Positions 35,776-45,007 of a stretch of DNA of 64,000 nucleotides are shown here, in pieces. Under the pieces are notes generated by a model that was not told the DNA's origin, made no database searches, and saw only the letters and a list, made by a program, of their open reading frames with translations. Position numbers and translations under genes: made by a program. Every line of letters begins with the position of its first letter. Within the stretch, counting starts at the first letter, position 1. This DNA comes from Hyphomicrobiales bacterium (GTDB lineage Bacteria > Pseudomonadota > Alphaproteobacteria > Rhizobiales > Rhizobiaceae): assembly GCA_900470155.1 (NCBI GenBank), contig UBZT01000002.1, positions 124,001-188,000 of the forward strand, written 5' to 3'.

Positions 35776-36351
35776 CGTGTCCTCCACATATCTGTCAGTT
35801 TGCTCAGTGCCGGCCCTTCGGGCGGACATGCAGGTCATAGCCATATCGACGATGGCCTCCAGCGGCTGGTTGATGTCTATGCTGATCACGTCTGCCTCTG
35901 CCACCGGCGGCTCCAGCGCGGCCAACTGGCTATCGAGCAACGAGAGCGGCATATAATGGTCGGTGCGCTCCGCCATGCGTGCGGCCAGCAGGGCCCTTTC
36001 TCCGCGCAGGAAGACAAAGGTCACCGGTCGGTCGGCAAGCCGCCGCAACCGATCCCGATAGGCCCGCTTCAAGGCCGAGCAGGAGATGACGATATCGCCG
36101 GCTGCGCCCAGCTCCCGTCCAAGTGCATCCAGCCACGGCCAGCGATCATCGTCGTCAAGCGCCAGACCGATGCGCATCTTGCCGACATTGGCGGGCGGAT
36201 GAAGGCTATCGCCCTCCAGGAACCGACAGTTCAAGAGCTGCGACAGCCGCGCAGCGACCGAACTCTTGCCGCAACCGCAGACGCCCATCACGACGATCGG
36301 ACCAAACGGATCCTTCCCGTCAGAGGCTGGTGGTGATGCCGCCATCAACAT
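35776..36351 (-). CDS. Gluconokinase (GntK/IdnK-like), frame continuous with the downstream dehydrogenase
   Basis: About 192 residues from an ATG at 36351 (or 36345), overlapping the end of the upstream SDR gene by about 30 bases. The P-loop is GVCGCGKSS (23-31), with GDSLHPPANVGKM, DDDRWPWLDAL and SCSALKRAYRDRLR, the signature blocks of gluconate kinases (usual length about 175). It phosphorylates gluconate to 6-phosphogluconate. There is no stop at the end of this domain: the frame runs directly into the dehydrogenase, so the natural product could be a fusion of about 507 residues ending at 34828. Confidence 0.85.
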
Positions 36352-37087
36352 AGAGCGTGTGTCCGTTGACAAAAGAGGAAGCCCGGCTCGACAGGAAGAC
36401 CGCAGCCCCGACCAGTTCGTCGACATTGCCCCAGCGGGCAGCGGGCGTGCGCTTCTCGAGCCATGAGGAGAACTCCGCACTCTCGACCAGTGCCTGGTTG
36501 AGCGGCGTCTTGAAATAGCCGGGCGCCAGCGCGTTGATCTGCAGGCCGTACTTGGCCCAGTCGGCGCACATGCCGCGGGTGAGGTTCTTCACGGCACCCT
36601 TGGTCGCCGTGTAGGGTGCGATGCCGGGACGCGCAAGTTCGCTCTGCACCGAGGCAATATTGACGATTTTGCCCCGCCCGCGGTCGATCATGTGCCGTGC
36701 TACCGCCTGCCCGACGTAAAACACGCTGGAGACATTGGTCTTCAGCAGCTGTTCCCAGCGATCGACGGGAAACGCCTCCAGCGGCGTGCGGAACTGCATG
36801 CCGGCATTGTTGATCAGGATGTCGATTGGCCCGACAGTCTGCTCGATCGTGTCGACGCCGCGCTTCACCGCATCGGCATCGGTCACGTCGAAATCGCTGA
36901 CCGCAACCGCATGGCCCGCCTGCCGCAAACTGTTAGCCGCAGCCGCAAGCTTGCTTCCGTCGCGGCCATTCAGAACGACGGATGCTCCGTGTACGGCAAG
37001 CCCCTGTGCAAGAGCAAACCCGATCCCCTGCGACGAACCTGTCACCAAGGCACGATGACCGGAAAGATCAAAAAGTGGGAAGGTCAT
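36320..37087 (-). CDS. Short-chain dehydrogenase, gluconate 5-dehydrogenase type
   Basis: 255 residues from the ATG at 37087 with AAGGAGG upstream. Classical SDR motifs: cofactor site TGSSQGIG (16-23), NNAG, catalytic Ser in IASVQSE and YTATK. The start (FDLSGHRALVTG) and end (VDGGITTSL) resemble gluconate 5-dehydrogenase (IdnO/Gno), which interconverts 5-ketogluconate and gluconate. Together with the zinc dehydrogenase and the kinase it completes an idonate-to-6-phosphogluconate route as in the E. coli idn genes. Confidence 0.85.
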   Translation of the reverse strand: MTFPLFDLSGHRALVTGSSQGIGFALAQGLAVHGASVVLNGRDGSKLAAAANSLRQAGHAVAVSDFDVTDADAVKRGVDTIEQTVGPIDILINNAGMQFRTPLEAFPVDRWEQLLKTNVSSVFYVGQAVARHMIDRGRGKIVNIASVQSELARPGIAPYTATKGAVKNLTRGMCADWAKYGLQINALAPGYFKTPLNQALVESAEFSSWLEKRTPAARWGNVDELVGAAVFLSSRASSFVNGHTLYVDGGITTSL

Positions 37088-37144
37088 AAAACCTCCTTGC
37101 GATATGAGAAAACACTGACTCAATTCGGAAGCGGCGGACCGCAT

Positions 37145-37819
37145 TCAGATATCGACGACCAGGCCCTTGGCTTTCAGAACCGCTTCGAGATTGCTGACCT
37201 CGATCACCGATTTGCCCTGCTTGTAGGCTTCGATAAAGCCGGTCTCGGCATCTTCCCTGGCCTGCGAAAGCTTGGCCGCATCCTGGGCGTCTTCGCGACG
37301 CACGACCACCAGTCCGTCGGCATCGCCGACGATGATGTCACCGGGATGGATGGTTTCTCCGCCGACGATGATGGAATCGTTCACCGCAGCGATGGTTTCC
37401 TTTACGGTCCCCTTGATGCAGACGCTGAGCGAAAAGACTGGGAAGCCTAGGTCACGTAGTTGCAGCGTATCGCGCACGCCGGTATCGGTCACCAAACCAC
37501 CGATGCCTTTGGCAAGGCAGGCATTGGCGAGCACATCGCCGAAGGATCCGGCTTCTTCGTATTCGCCAGCCGACACAACGATGATATCGCCGGGCTTAGC
37601 ATAGTTGATGGCAAGCTGAAGCATGATGTTGTCGCGCGGGGCGCATTTGACCGTGAAGGCCGGGCCACACAGCTTCATGCGGTAATCCACGGGCTTCAGG
37701 CGCGAGGATAGCGCGCCGCGACGCCCCTGGGCTTCATGGATCGTTGCCGGCGAGAATTTGGCAAGGGCGTCGATATCGGCCTGGGCTGGCCGTTCGGCGA
37801 TGTCTTTAATGTGGATCAC
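37145..37819 (-). CDS. RraA-like protein / HMG aldolase family
   Basis: 224 residues from a GTG at 37819 with GGAGGAA 6 bases upstream. Family blocks: AKPGDIIVVSAG, ACLAKGIGGLVTDTGVRD (with the Arg-Asp pair that binds substrate and metal in HMG/CHA aldolases) and VHPGDIIVGDADGLVVV-like text. Members are 4-hydroxy-4-methyl-2-oxoglutarate aldolases, oxaloacetate decarboxylases or RNase E regulators. In this catabolic setting a lyase role is more likely, but the substrate is unknown. It lies 57 bases before the SDR gene. Confidence 0.85.
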   Translation of the reverse strand: MIHIKDIAERPAQADIDALAKFSPATIHEAQGRRGALSSRLKPVDYRMKLCGPAFTVKCAPRDNIMLQLAINYAKPGDIIVVSAGEYEEAGSFGDVLANACLAKGIGGLVTDTGVRDTLQLRDLGFPVFSLSVCIKGTVKETIAAVNDSIIVGGETIHPGDIIVGDADGLVVVRREDAQDAAKLSQAREDAETGFIEAYKQGKSVIEVSNLEAVLKAKGLVVDI

Positions 37820-37842
37820 TGGATTCCTCCCATGGTTGGACC

Positions 37843-37865
37843 GGCGGCGGGCACGCCCCGCCGCC
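37843..37865 (-). terminator. GC-rich hairpin between the amino-acid importer and the RraA gene
   Basis: Stem GGCGGCGGG / CCCGCCGCC (9 bp) lying between the stop of the binding-protein gene and the start of the RraA-like gene, both on the minus strand. It probably ends or attenuates the importer transcript. Confidence 0.6.
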
Positions 37866-37920
37866 TTCTGTCACCATTGTTTTTCAGTTGAGCTGCCGGC
37901 GGGGCTGAAGGCCTGCGGTC

Positions 37921-38757
37921 TTAGGGGATCGGGTCGAACTTCAGTTCGGAGAGCGGCACGACCTTGTCGGCGCGTGTCATCTTGTATTCGGTGTCAGGGC
38001 CAAGCCACTTGTCCCAGATCTTGTTGATTTCGCCGGACGTATCCAGCTTGCGCAGTACTTCGTTGATCTTGGCAGTCAGGGCCGGATTGTCCTTGGCCAT
38101 GCCGATGCCGATTGGCTGAAACAGCATCGGATCCTGGATCATCCGCATCTCTTTGCCCTTGGTCTTCGATTCGTTGACGAACTTTGTCGTCGTCATGGTA
38201 TTGGCTACCATGCCGCGCGCCTTGCCCTGCTGTACGGCGAGATAGGCAGACGCGGTATCCTGGAAGGTCAGGGGCTCGGACTTGTTGAGCTTGATCGACA
38301 TTTCAGAGGTCGAGCCCTTGGTTGATGCGATGCGCTGACCTTCGTAATCGGACTTCTTCTGGCCGGCGTCGTCGGCTGGAACGATCAGCATTTCTTTTGC
38401 GAGATAATAGGGATCGCTGAACTGGATCTGCTCCGCGCGGTTCAGCGTGTATGCAAGGTTGGCGACCGTGATATCAACACGACCGAGTTTGACCTCCGGC
38501 ACACGGGCTTCGACCGAGACAGGCTTCACTTCGGCCTTGACGCCAAGTTCGGCGGCGATCGCATTGCATAGGTCAACGTCAAAGCCGGCCATTTCGCGGG
38601 TTGCCGGGTCAGGCGAGGCGAACGGAGGCACGTCGGCAAACGTGGCGCACCGCAGCGTCTTGTTCGACAAGATCGTGTCGAGCTGATCTGCCTTGGCCGG
38701 CGAGATGGCCGATGCGCCGGCCAGCACTGCCGTAAGCGTGAGTGATTTCCAGTTCAT
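37921..38757 (-). CDS. Amino-acid ABC transporter periplasmic binding protein (family 3)
   Basis: 278 residues with a Sec leader (MNWKSLTLTAVLAGASAISPAKA). The fold markers of family 3 binding proteins are present: LRCATFADVPPFASPDPATREMAGFDVDLCNAIAAEL in pieces, VDITVANLAYTLNRAEQIQFSDPYY, and GSTSEMSI. These bind polar amino acids, opines or related compounds. It is the last gene of a five-gene operon (SDR, two permeases, ATPase, binding protein). The ligand is not determined. Confidence 0.9.
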   Translation of the reverse strand: MNWKSLTLTAVLAGASAISPAKADQLDTILSNKTLRCATFADVPPFASPDPATREMAGFDVDLCNAIAAELGVKAEVKPVSVEARVPEVKLGRVDITVANLAYTLNRAEQIQFSDPYYLAKEMLIVPADDAGQKKSDYEGQRIASTKGSTSEMSIKLNKSEPLTFQDTASAYLAVQQGKARGMVANTMTTTKFVNESKTKGKEMRMIQDPMLFQPIGIGMAKDNPALTAKINEVLRKLDTSGEINKIWDKWLGPDTEYKMTRADKVVPLSELKFDPIP

Positions 38758-38799
38758 TGCTGTTCTCCATTGTTTTGGTTTTGTTTGAGGTTGCGGATG

Positions 38800-39567
38800 T
38801 CAGTGGCGCAGGTCGGCAAGGAACCGCTGTGCACGGGGGTGACTAGGTGCTTTGAAAAACTGTTCCGGCGGAGCCGTCTCAATGATTTCTCCGGCATCGA
38901 TGAACCAGATCCGGTCGGCGACATCGCGGGCGAAGCCCATTTCGTGAGTGACGCACAGCATCGTCATGCCATCGGCTGCAAGGCTTTTCATGACCGCCAG
39001 AACCTCTCCGACCATCTCGGGGTCGAGCGCGCTAGTCGGTTCGTCGAACAGCATGACCGGCGGCTCCATGGCAAGCGCACGTGCGATCGCTACCCGCTGC
39101 TGCTGTCCACCGGAGAGTTGGGCTGGATAGGCATTCGCCTTGTCTGCAAGCCCTACTCGATCAAGCAGCTTCAACGCCTTGTCGTGGGCCTCCGCGGGAG
39201 CAACGCCTTTCACCCGGATGGGCGACATCGAAACATTCTCGACAACGGACAGATGCGGGAAAAGATTGAAGTTCTGGAAAACAAAGCCAATGCGGCTGCG
39301 CAGAAGATTGAGCTCCTTGGTCCGCATCGGAGCGTGGATATTCTGGCCGTCGAAGCTGATCGCGCCGCTGCTGATCTCTTCCAGGCGATTGATGGTTCGG
39401 ATCAGCGTCGATTTTCCCGACCCCGACGGGCCGCAGATCACCACCACCTCGCCGCGGGCAACCTCGGCGTCGATATTCTTCAGAACAGGATGATCCCCGT
39501 AGCTCTTGTAGACATTTGCAATTCGAATAGCCTGGGGCTGTTGGGCTGATGTGTCTGACAGGGTCAT
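38800..39567 (-). CDS. Amino-acid ABC transporter ATPase (GlnQ family)
   Basis: 255 residues from the ATG at 39567 (ATGA overlap with the upstream permease); a longer frame to 40152 is an unused shadow. Walker [11 protein letters not shown]-loop FQNFNLFPH, signature LSGGQQQR and Walker [13 protein letters not shown] are intact, followed by the switch His in VTHEMGF. It drives polar amino-acid uptake with the two adjoining permeases. Confidence 0.93.
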   Translation of the reverse strand: MTLSDTSAQQPQAIRIANVYKSYGDHPVLKNIDAEVARGEVVVICGPSGSGKSTLIRTINRLEEISSGAISFDGQNIHAPMRTKELNLLRSRIGFVFQNFNLFPHLSVVENVSMSPIRVKGVAPAEAHDKALKLLDRVGLADKANAYPAQLSGGQQQRVAIARALAMEPPVMLFDEPTSALDPEMVGEVLAVMKSLAADGMTMLCVTHEMGFARDVADRIWFIDAGEIIETAPPEQFFKAPSHPRAQRFLADLRH

Positions 39568-40322
39568 GGCTGCTCCGATACGATTTTGGACATTGCCAGC
39601 GACACCGGCTTTGCGCGATCGGTCAAACCGGCCCGCCGGCGTGTGATCCGGCGCTCGATGACGTTGGCGACATGCGTCAGGCTCCAGCAGATTGCGTAGT
39701 AGACGACTGCCAGGATCAGGAAGACCTGGAATGGTTGGGTCAGCAGCTGATTGTTGACCTGGCTTGCCGCGAAGGTGAGATCCGGCACATTGATGACATA
39801 GCCGAGCGTCGTGTCCTTGATCGTCGAGACGAAGGTTGAGATGATGCTCGGGATCATGTTGTAGAGCGCCTGCGGCAGGATGACGAACCGCATGGCCCCG
39901 AGATAACTGTGGCCGAGTGCTTTGGCCGCCTCCATCTGGCCGTGACCGAGAGCCACAATACCGCCGCGAACGACCTCGCTGAGGAACGCGCCCTGATAGA
40001 CCACAAGCGTCGTCAGCATCGTCACGAAGCTCGGAACGTCCGCGCCAGTCCAAAGAGGTACCAGGAAATAGCTCCACAGGATGAGCATCAGCAGAGGCAC
40101 GCCGCGGGTTACATAGACCAGCCCTGTCACCGGCCACCGCAACAGCCGCCATTTCGAAAGCCGTGCCAGTGCAAACAGGATGCTGACCGGGAAGGCCAGT
40201 GCAATGCTGAGCGCAGACAGAATGAGCGTATTTGCCAGACCTCCAAGGGGGCCGTTGGGATATTGACCGATCAGTAGCAGCAGCCAGTAGTCGCTGATGA
40301 TCGCGGTGATGTCGCTGATCAT
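39564..40322 (-). CDS. Amino-acid ABC transporter permease (HisM/GlnP family)
   Basis: 252 residues with about five membrane helices. The EAA loop that contacts the ATPase reads [28 protein letters not shown]. Start at ATG 40322 overlaps the stop of the other permease by 4 bases. The C-terminus is basic ([16 protein letters not shown]). Confidence 0.92.
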   Translation of the reverse strand: MISDITAIISDYWLLLLIGQYPNGPLGGLANTLILSALSIALAFPVSILFALARLSKWRLLRWPVTGLVYVTRGVPLLMLILWSYFLVPLWTGADVPSFVTMLTTLVVYQGAFLSEVVRGGIVALGHGQMEAAKALGHSYLGAMRFVILPQALYNMIPSIISTFVSTIKDTTLGYVINVPDLTFAASQVNNQLLTQPFQVFLILAVVYYAICWSLTHVANVIERRITRRRAGLTDRAKPVSLAMSKIVSEQP

Positions 40323-41026
40323 GCGCGTGCCCTCCAGGCTGGGTCAGCGCGCAGTGAGAGATAGGCGCCCGCCCCCATGATGAGAAGGGAGATGAAGAGG
40401 TAAAGCACCGTGCCGATCAGATAGATTTCAAAGGTTCGAAAGCTGAGATTTTCGATTTCCTTGACGGCATGCGTCAGTTCAGGCGCACCTATGACGATAG
40501 CGAGACTGCTATTCTTGAACAGGGAGACGCTATGATTGATGAGCGGTGGTAAGGAATTGCGGACGCCTTGCGGCATGACCACGAAACGCATTGCCGAGAG
40601 ATAGCCGTGTCCGAGTGCCTTGGCAGCCTCCATCTGTCCAGGGCTCACCGATCGCAGACCTGAGCGCAAGTCTTCGCTGAAATAGGCCGCTTGGCATAAG
40701 CCGAGGCCGACGATGGCAAAGATCGTTTCGGCGTTGTGCTCCACCAGCCATGAGGTCAACCAATCCGGCAGCAACGTGAATATGCCGAAATACCACAGCA
40801 TCAGTTGCACGAGTGTCGGGACGTTGCGGTGATAAGAGACATAGGCGGCAACAAATCTGTCGCCAAAACGGAACGGCGAGAAACGTATGCTGAGCAGGGT
40901 AAAAGCCAGCGTCATCGCCAGCATCCACGAGCCGAAGAAGATGACGAACGTCATTTCGATGCCGTGCAGCAGCATCTGGACATAGTCCGGGTTAGACAGG
41001 ATTGCGGACAGATCGAATCCGGTCAC
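40319..41026 (-). CDS. Amino-acid ABC transporter permease (HisQ/GlnP family)
   Basis: 235 residues from a GTG at 41026 that overlaps the SDR stop (GTGA). About five membrane helices and the EAA loop [21 protein letters not shown]. It forms the membrane channel with the second permease. Confidence 0.92.
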   Translation of the reverse strand: MTGFDLSAILSNPDYVQMLLHGIEMTFVIFFGSWMLAMTLAFTLLSIRFSPFRFGDRFVAAYVSYHRNVPTLVQLMLWYFGIFTLLPDWLTSWLVEHNAETIFAIVGLGLCQAAYFSEDLRSGLRSVSPGQMEAAKALGHGYLSAMRFVVMPQGVRNSLPPLINHSVSLFKNSSLAIVIGAPELTHAVKEIENLSFRTFEIYLIGTVLYLFISLLIMGAGAYLSLRADPAWRARA

Positions 41027-41805
41027 GGCCGCTGCTCCTCGCCATTCACATCGCCCGCCGGAGCCGGCTGCGGCCGGGCCGTCTGCAGGCCGCCCATGAC
41101 CTGAAGCGTCGGCGTGATCTCCATGTGCCCGATATTCATCGACACCGGTGCAGCGATAGCAAAGGCGATCGCTTCGGCAATGTCAGCAGCCTGTGGAAGT
41201 TCGTAACCGTCGATGAAGCGCTCGCGAATGCTGGGATCATTGCCGTGAACATGATTGAAGATATCGGTCGCCACGCGCCCGGGGCAGATTTCAGTGACGC
41301 GCACGCGTTTACCAAAGGCGTCAAGACGCAGCTGGTTCGACAGCATGGCGACGCCGGCCTTAACGGCATGATAGGTCGAGTTGCCACCGAAATTGTAATT
41401 CCCGGCGATGGACGAGATGTTGATGACGTGTCCTCGATCACGAGCAACCATACCGGGCACAATTAGGCGGCAGATATGCAGCACTGCACGCAGATTGACG
41501 TCCACGAGCAGGTCGATATCGCCTTCATCGGCTTCCAGGAATTTTTTCGGCCGATCGACGCCCGCATTGTTGACGAGAATATCGAACTGAACACGGATGG
41601 CGAGTTCGGCGATTGCCGCGCGGTCCGTGACGTCGATCACGTGGGCAATGCAGCCAGTGCGGGCGGCCAGGTCTTGAAGGGCATCGTGACTGCGGGCGAT
41701 GGCGTGAACTTCGATGTTCTCGCGCCTAAACCGCTCCACGACGGCAGCGCCGATACCGGAAGATGCGCCGGTCACCAATGCGGTCTTGTAATCGGAGAAA
41801 GGCAT
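41023..41805 (-). CDS. Short-chain dehydrogenase/reductase heading the amino-acid importer operon
   Basis: 260 residues. SDR motifs: TGASSGIG (about 14-21), NNAGVD, catalytic Ser in INISSIAGN and YHAVK. The C-terminus is unusually extended and proline-rich ([20 protein letters not shown]). It is the first gene of the operon and is translationally coupled to the first permease, suggesting it oxidises or reduces the imported compound, perhaps a hydroxy-amino acid (inference). It is divergent from the LysR gene at 42011, its probable regulator. Confidence 0.88.
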   Translation of the reverse strand: MPFSDYKTALVTGASSGIGAAVVERFRRENIEVHAIARSHDALQDLAARTGCIAHVIDVTDRAAIAELAIRVQFDILVNNAGVDRPKKFLEADEGDIDLLVDVNLRAVLHICRLIVPGMVARDRGHVINISSIAGNYNFGGNSTYHAVKAGVAMLSNQLRLDAFGKRVRVTEICPGRVATDIFNHVHGNDPSIRERFIDGYELPQAADIAEAIAFAIAAPVSMNIGHMEITPTLQVMGGLQTARPQPAPAGDVNGEEQRP

Positions 41806-42010
41806 TCTGATCCCCTTGTTGTTGCCAAAGACACTAGCGAAGCTTTAATTCCTTGCCTAAGACCGATTATCTCTGGAGCAATAAGCAACTTGTATGGAGG
41901 CGCAAAAACCCTGTCTTACAAGAGACTTGGGTTACCCGACGGATCGCGTTGCAAAAGGGCCTAGCGTCTGCAAACATGCATTTGCACAGCTCAAACAAAA
42001 TGCGGTCCCA

Positions 42011-42913
42011 ATGGACATCAGACGTCTCAAATCTTTTATCGTGATCGTGGATAGCGGCAGCATAACGCGCGCCGCCGATCTACTGCATATCGCCCAACCG
42101 GCGCTCAGCCAGCAACTGGCCGCGCTGGAAGAGCATTTCGGCCAGAAGCTTCTGATCCGCAGCCAGCAAGGCGTCAGCATGACGGATGCGGGTCTCGCTG
42201 TTTACCGCCACGCCCAGATCATTCTACGTCAGATGGAGCAGGCGCAGGCGGATGCATCTGCCGCCGGTAATTCACTGGCAGGGCGCGTGTCTGTCGGGCT
42301 TGTCCCGTTCAGCAGCGCCGCGACTTTGTCCGTCGAACTCCTCGCCGAAACTCGCCGACGCCATCCTGGCATCCTGCTCCACCTCACCGAAAGCGTCGGC
42401 CAGACCTACAGCCAGATGATCATGAACGGACGGCTGGAAATGGCGCTTATCCACGGCAATGGACCGATCAAGGGCGTTCGGTTCGATCCGATCCTCAGCG
42501 AGGAATTCTATCTCGTTGCCCATCGCGATCTTGGGATCGAAGGAGACAGCAAACCTGTCCCGCTGGCCGCGCTCGATGGCGTGCCGCTTCTGATGCCGCC
42601 GCCTTACAATTTCGTTCGCCGCGCCGTGGATACCGCCTTCACTCGGACACGCAATTCGATGAAAGTCGTGGCGGAAGTCGAGATCGTGCGGACCTTGGCC
42701 CGTGCGGTGGCGGCCGGTCTGGGCGCCACCATCATGCCGAAGGCAATTGCCGACCGCATTGTGACGGAGACAAGCGAACCGCTGATCTGCCGGATCATCT
42801 CCCCGCGAATCGAGGAGACGCTGTCACTTTGCGTCTCAGATCAGAACCCGCTGTCGGAACCTGCCCTTGCGGTCAGGGACATTCTTGTCGAGCTGACTGA
42901 AGGGTTGAAGTAA
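42011..42913 (+). CDS. LysR-family transcriptional regulator
   Basis: 300 residues from the ATG at 42011 (MDIRRLKSFI); the 39 codons upstream in frame do not look like protein. Winged helix at 1-60 (SGSITRAADLLHIAQPALSQQLAALEEHFGQ), effector domain with GRLEMALIHGNG and VAAGLGATIMPKAI. It resembles the Nac/Cbl-like nitrogen-related LysR group. It sits 205 bases from the divergent SDR-importer operon and is convergent with the aminotransferase, so it may control either side. Confidence 0.9.
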   Translation: MDIRRLKSFIVIVDSGSITRAADLLHIAQPALSQQLAALEEHFGQKLLIRSQQGVSMTDAGLAVYRHAQIILRQMEQAQADASAAGNSLAGRVSVGLVPFSSAATLSVELLAETRRRHPGILLHLTESVGQTYSQMIMNGRLEMALIHGNGPIKGVRFDPILSEEFYLVAHRDLGIEGDSKPVPLAALDGVPLLMPPPYNFVRRAVDTAFTRTRNSMKVVAEVEIVRTLARAVAAGLGATIMPKAIADRIVTETSEPLICRIISPRIEETLSLCVSDQNPLSEPALAVRDILVELTEGLK

Positions 42914-42941
42914 TAAGTAGGCGGCTCGACCGATCAGAATT

Positions 42942-44147
42942 TCAGCGCATGTCGTGGCAAAACTGGGCGATGCGGGCGCAGCCTTCGGTCAGCATCTCTA
43001 TGCTCGTCGCGTAGGAGATGCGGAAATAGGGGCTCATCCCATAGGCCGCACCTTGAACGGTCGCAACATGATGCTCGTCGACCAACGCCATGACAAAGTC
43101 GACATCGGTCTCGATTTTGCGGCCGCCCTTGCTGGTCTTACCGATCAGGCCGGACATGTTCGGATACAGGTAAAAGGCACCTTCGGGCTTGTGGCAGCGC
43201 AGGCCTTCCACTTTTGAGAGCTTTTCGATGACGAAATCGCGCCTCTCCCGATAGATCGCCGCACGCTCCTTGAGCAGGTCCTGCGGTCCGTCGAGCGCGG
43301 CGATGGCGGCAGCCTGGGTGAGCGTCGCAGTGCCGCCGCTGTTCTGGCCATTCACATTGCTGATCGCGGCCATCAGTTCCCTGGAACCACTGGCACAGAA
43401 GCCTAGCCGCCACCCGGTCATCGCATAGGCCTTGGAGACACCGTTCATCGTCAACACGCGATCATGTAGCCTAGGCTCGACCTCTGCAATCGTGCAGAAC
43501 TCGAAATCGTCATAGACCAGATGTTCGTAGATATCGTCCGTCAGGATCAACACATGCGGATGGCGTAACATCACCTGGGCAATCTCAGCCATCTCGGTGC
43601 GAGAACACGCAGCTCCTGTCGGGTTGTTGGGGAAGTTCAAGAACAGCCATTTGGTCCGCGACGTGATCGCGGCCTCTAGATCCTCTGGCCTCAGCTTGAA
43701 ACCGGCCTTTTCGTAACATTGGACGGCAACGGGCACACCGCCGGCGAATTTGACGATATCGGCGTAGCTGACCCAGGATGGCGTGGGGATCAGGATCTCG
43801 TCACCGGGATTGCAGGTGGCAAGCATCGCGTTGAATATCACCTGCTTGCCGCCGCCCGATACGACGATCTGGCTGGCGTCAAAGTCAAGATTGTTGTCAC
43901 GCTTGAACTTCCTGCTGATTGCCGCCTTCAGTGCCGCCGTGCCGTCCATCGGGGGATATTTGGTATCACCCTTCAGCGCTGCCACATGGGCCGCCTCAAC
44001 CACATGGGTCGGCGTTGGAAAGTCGGGCTCACCGGAAGAAAGGCTCACCACCTTTATCCCCTTGGCAGCCAGTTCCCTGGCACGCTGGGTCATCGCGGCG
44101 GAGGCGGAGATGGAAACATTTTTGAGACGGTCGGCAGTGATGGACAT
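42942..44147 (-). CDS. Aspartate/tyrosine-type class I aminotransferase
   Basis: 401 residues. Fold-type I PLP enzyme: SSGEPDFPTP near the N-terminus, NFPNNPTGAA (PLP-contacting Asn), DDIYEHLVYD and the Schiff-base Lys in GVSKAYAMTGWRLGF, plus the C-terminal Arg in FRISYAT. Closest in type to the AspC subfamily I-gamma aspartate aminotransferases common in alphaproteobacteria. It is the last gene after pxpA (59 bases) and may convert the glutamate formed there into 2-oxoglutarate. Confidence 0.9.
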   Translation of the reverse strand: MSITADRLKNVSISASAAMTQRARELAAKGIKVVSLSSGEPDFPTPTHVVEAAHVAALKGDTKYPPMDGTAALKAAISRKFKRDNNLDFDASQIVVSGGGKQVIFNAMLATCNPGDEILIPTPSWVSYADIVKFAGGVPVAVQCYEKAGFKLRPEDLEAAITSRTKWLFLNFPNNPTGAACSRTEMAEIAQVMLRHPHVLILTDDIYEHLVYDDFEFCTIAEVEPRLHDRVLTMNGVSKAYAMTGWRLGFCASGSRELMAAISNVNGQNSGGTATLTQAAAIAALDGPQDLLKERAAIYRERRDFVIEKLSKVEGLRCHKPEGAFYLYPNMSGLIGKTSKGGRKIETDVDFVMALVDEHHVATVQGAAYGMSPYFRISYATSIEMLTEGCARIAQFCHDMR

Positions 44148-44206
44148 GAACGTGATCTTTCAGTGACAGATTGAAAAAGGAGCGCCCTGCAGGCGATCGA
44201 TCTTGT

Positions 44207-44974
44207 CTAGCTTGCGAGTTGGCCAGCCGGTGCAAGAGTGGCGCCGGCAGCTTCGATCTCGCTTCGCACGATACGGGCGAGATCCAACGCGCCAGGGGTA
44301 TCGCTATGGACAAGGATTGAGCGTGCCGGCATATCGATCTGCGTGCCAGCGATCGTCTCGACGGTGCCGTCGACAAGGAAACGGTGTACACGCGCGCGGA
44401 CAGAGGCTTCGTCCTTGACGAGCGCACCTGGCAGACCCCGGGCAACCAGCGCCCCGCTGGAATCATAGGCCCGGTCGGCGAGAAACAGAGCCAGCGTCTT
44501 CAAGCCGGCCCGTTTCGCCGCCTTTTCGATCTCGCTTCCGGCCGTGACGAAAATGACAAGGTCGGCATCGACAGCAGCGATCGCATTCATCATCAAATCG
44601 GCAAGAACGGGGTCGCGATTGACCATATTGCCCATAGCTGCATGAAAGCTGAAATGCCCAACACGCACGCCTTCGCTCCGCGCAATCGCGATCAGGGCAC
44701 CCAACTGGTAGAGCATCTGCTGGCGCAGCTCATCCGGCTGGAAAGGCATTTCGCGACGACCAAACCCCATACGGTCCGGCAGGCCGGGATGCGCTCCGAC
44801 GGCGACGTCATTCTGCTTGGCCAGCCGCACCATGCGCGCCATCGTATCGGGATCGCCACCATGAAAGCCGCAGGCGATATTGGCCGACGATATCAACTTC
44901 ATCATCGCCTCGTCATCGCACAAACGGTAGGGGCCAAACCCTTCGCCCATATCGGAATTCAGATCGATTTTCAT
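44207..44974 (-). CDS. pxpA: 5-oxoprolinase subunit A (LamB/YcsF family)
   Basis: 255 residues. LamB/YcsF hallmarks: KIDLNSDMGEGFG at the start, ANIACGFHGGDPDTM, VGAHPGLPDRMGFGRR, VGHFSFHAAMGN. PxpA, with PxpB and PxpC, cleaves 5-oxoproline (pyroglutamate) to glutamate using ATP in the cytoplasm. AGGGGAC precedes the ATG. It follows pxpC after 33 bases. Confidence 0.92.
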   Translation of the reverse strand: MKIDLNSDMGEGFGPYRLCDDEAMMKLISSANIACGFHGGDPDTMARMVRLAKQNDVAVGAHPGLPDRMGFGRREMPFQPDELRQQMLYQLGALIAIARSEGVRVGHFSFHAAMGNMVNRDPVLADLMMNAIAAVDADLVIFVTAGSEIEKAAKRAGLKTLALFLADRAYDSSGALVARGLPGALVKDEASVRARVHRFLVDGTVETIAGTQIDMPARSILVHSDTPGALDLARIVRSEIEAAGATLAPAGQLAS

Positions 44975-45007
44975 TTCGTCCCCTTTTGACCCTCGTTCGC
45001 CTGCACG

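Noticed and set aside
39568..40152. Long N-terminal extension of the GlnQ-type ATPase
   Set aside because: It is an out-of-frame shadow of the permease gene; the ATPase begins in the ATGA overlap at 39567.
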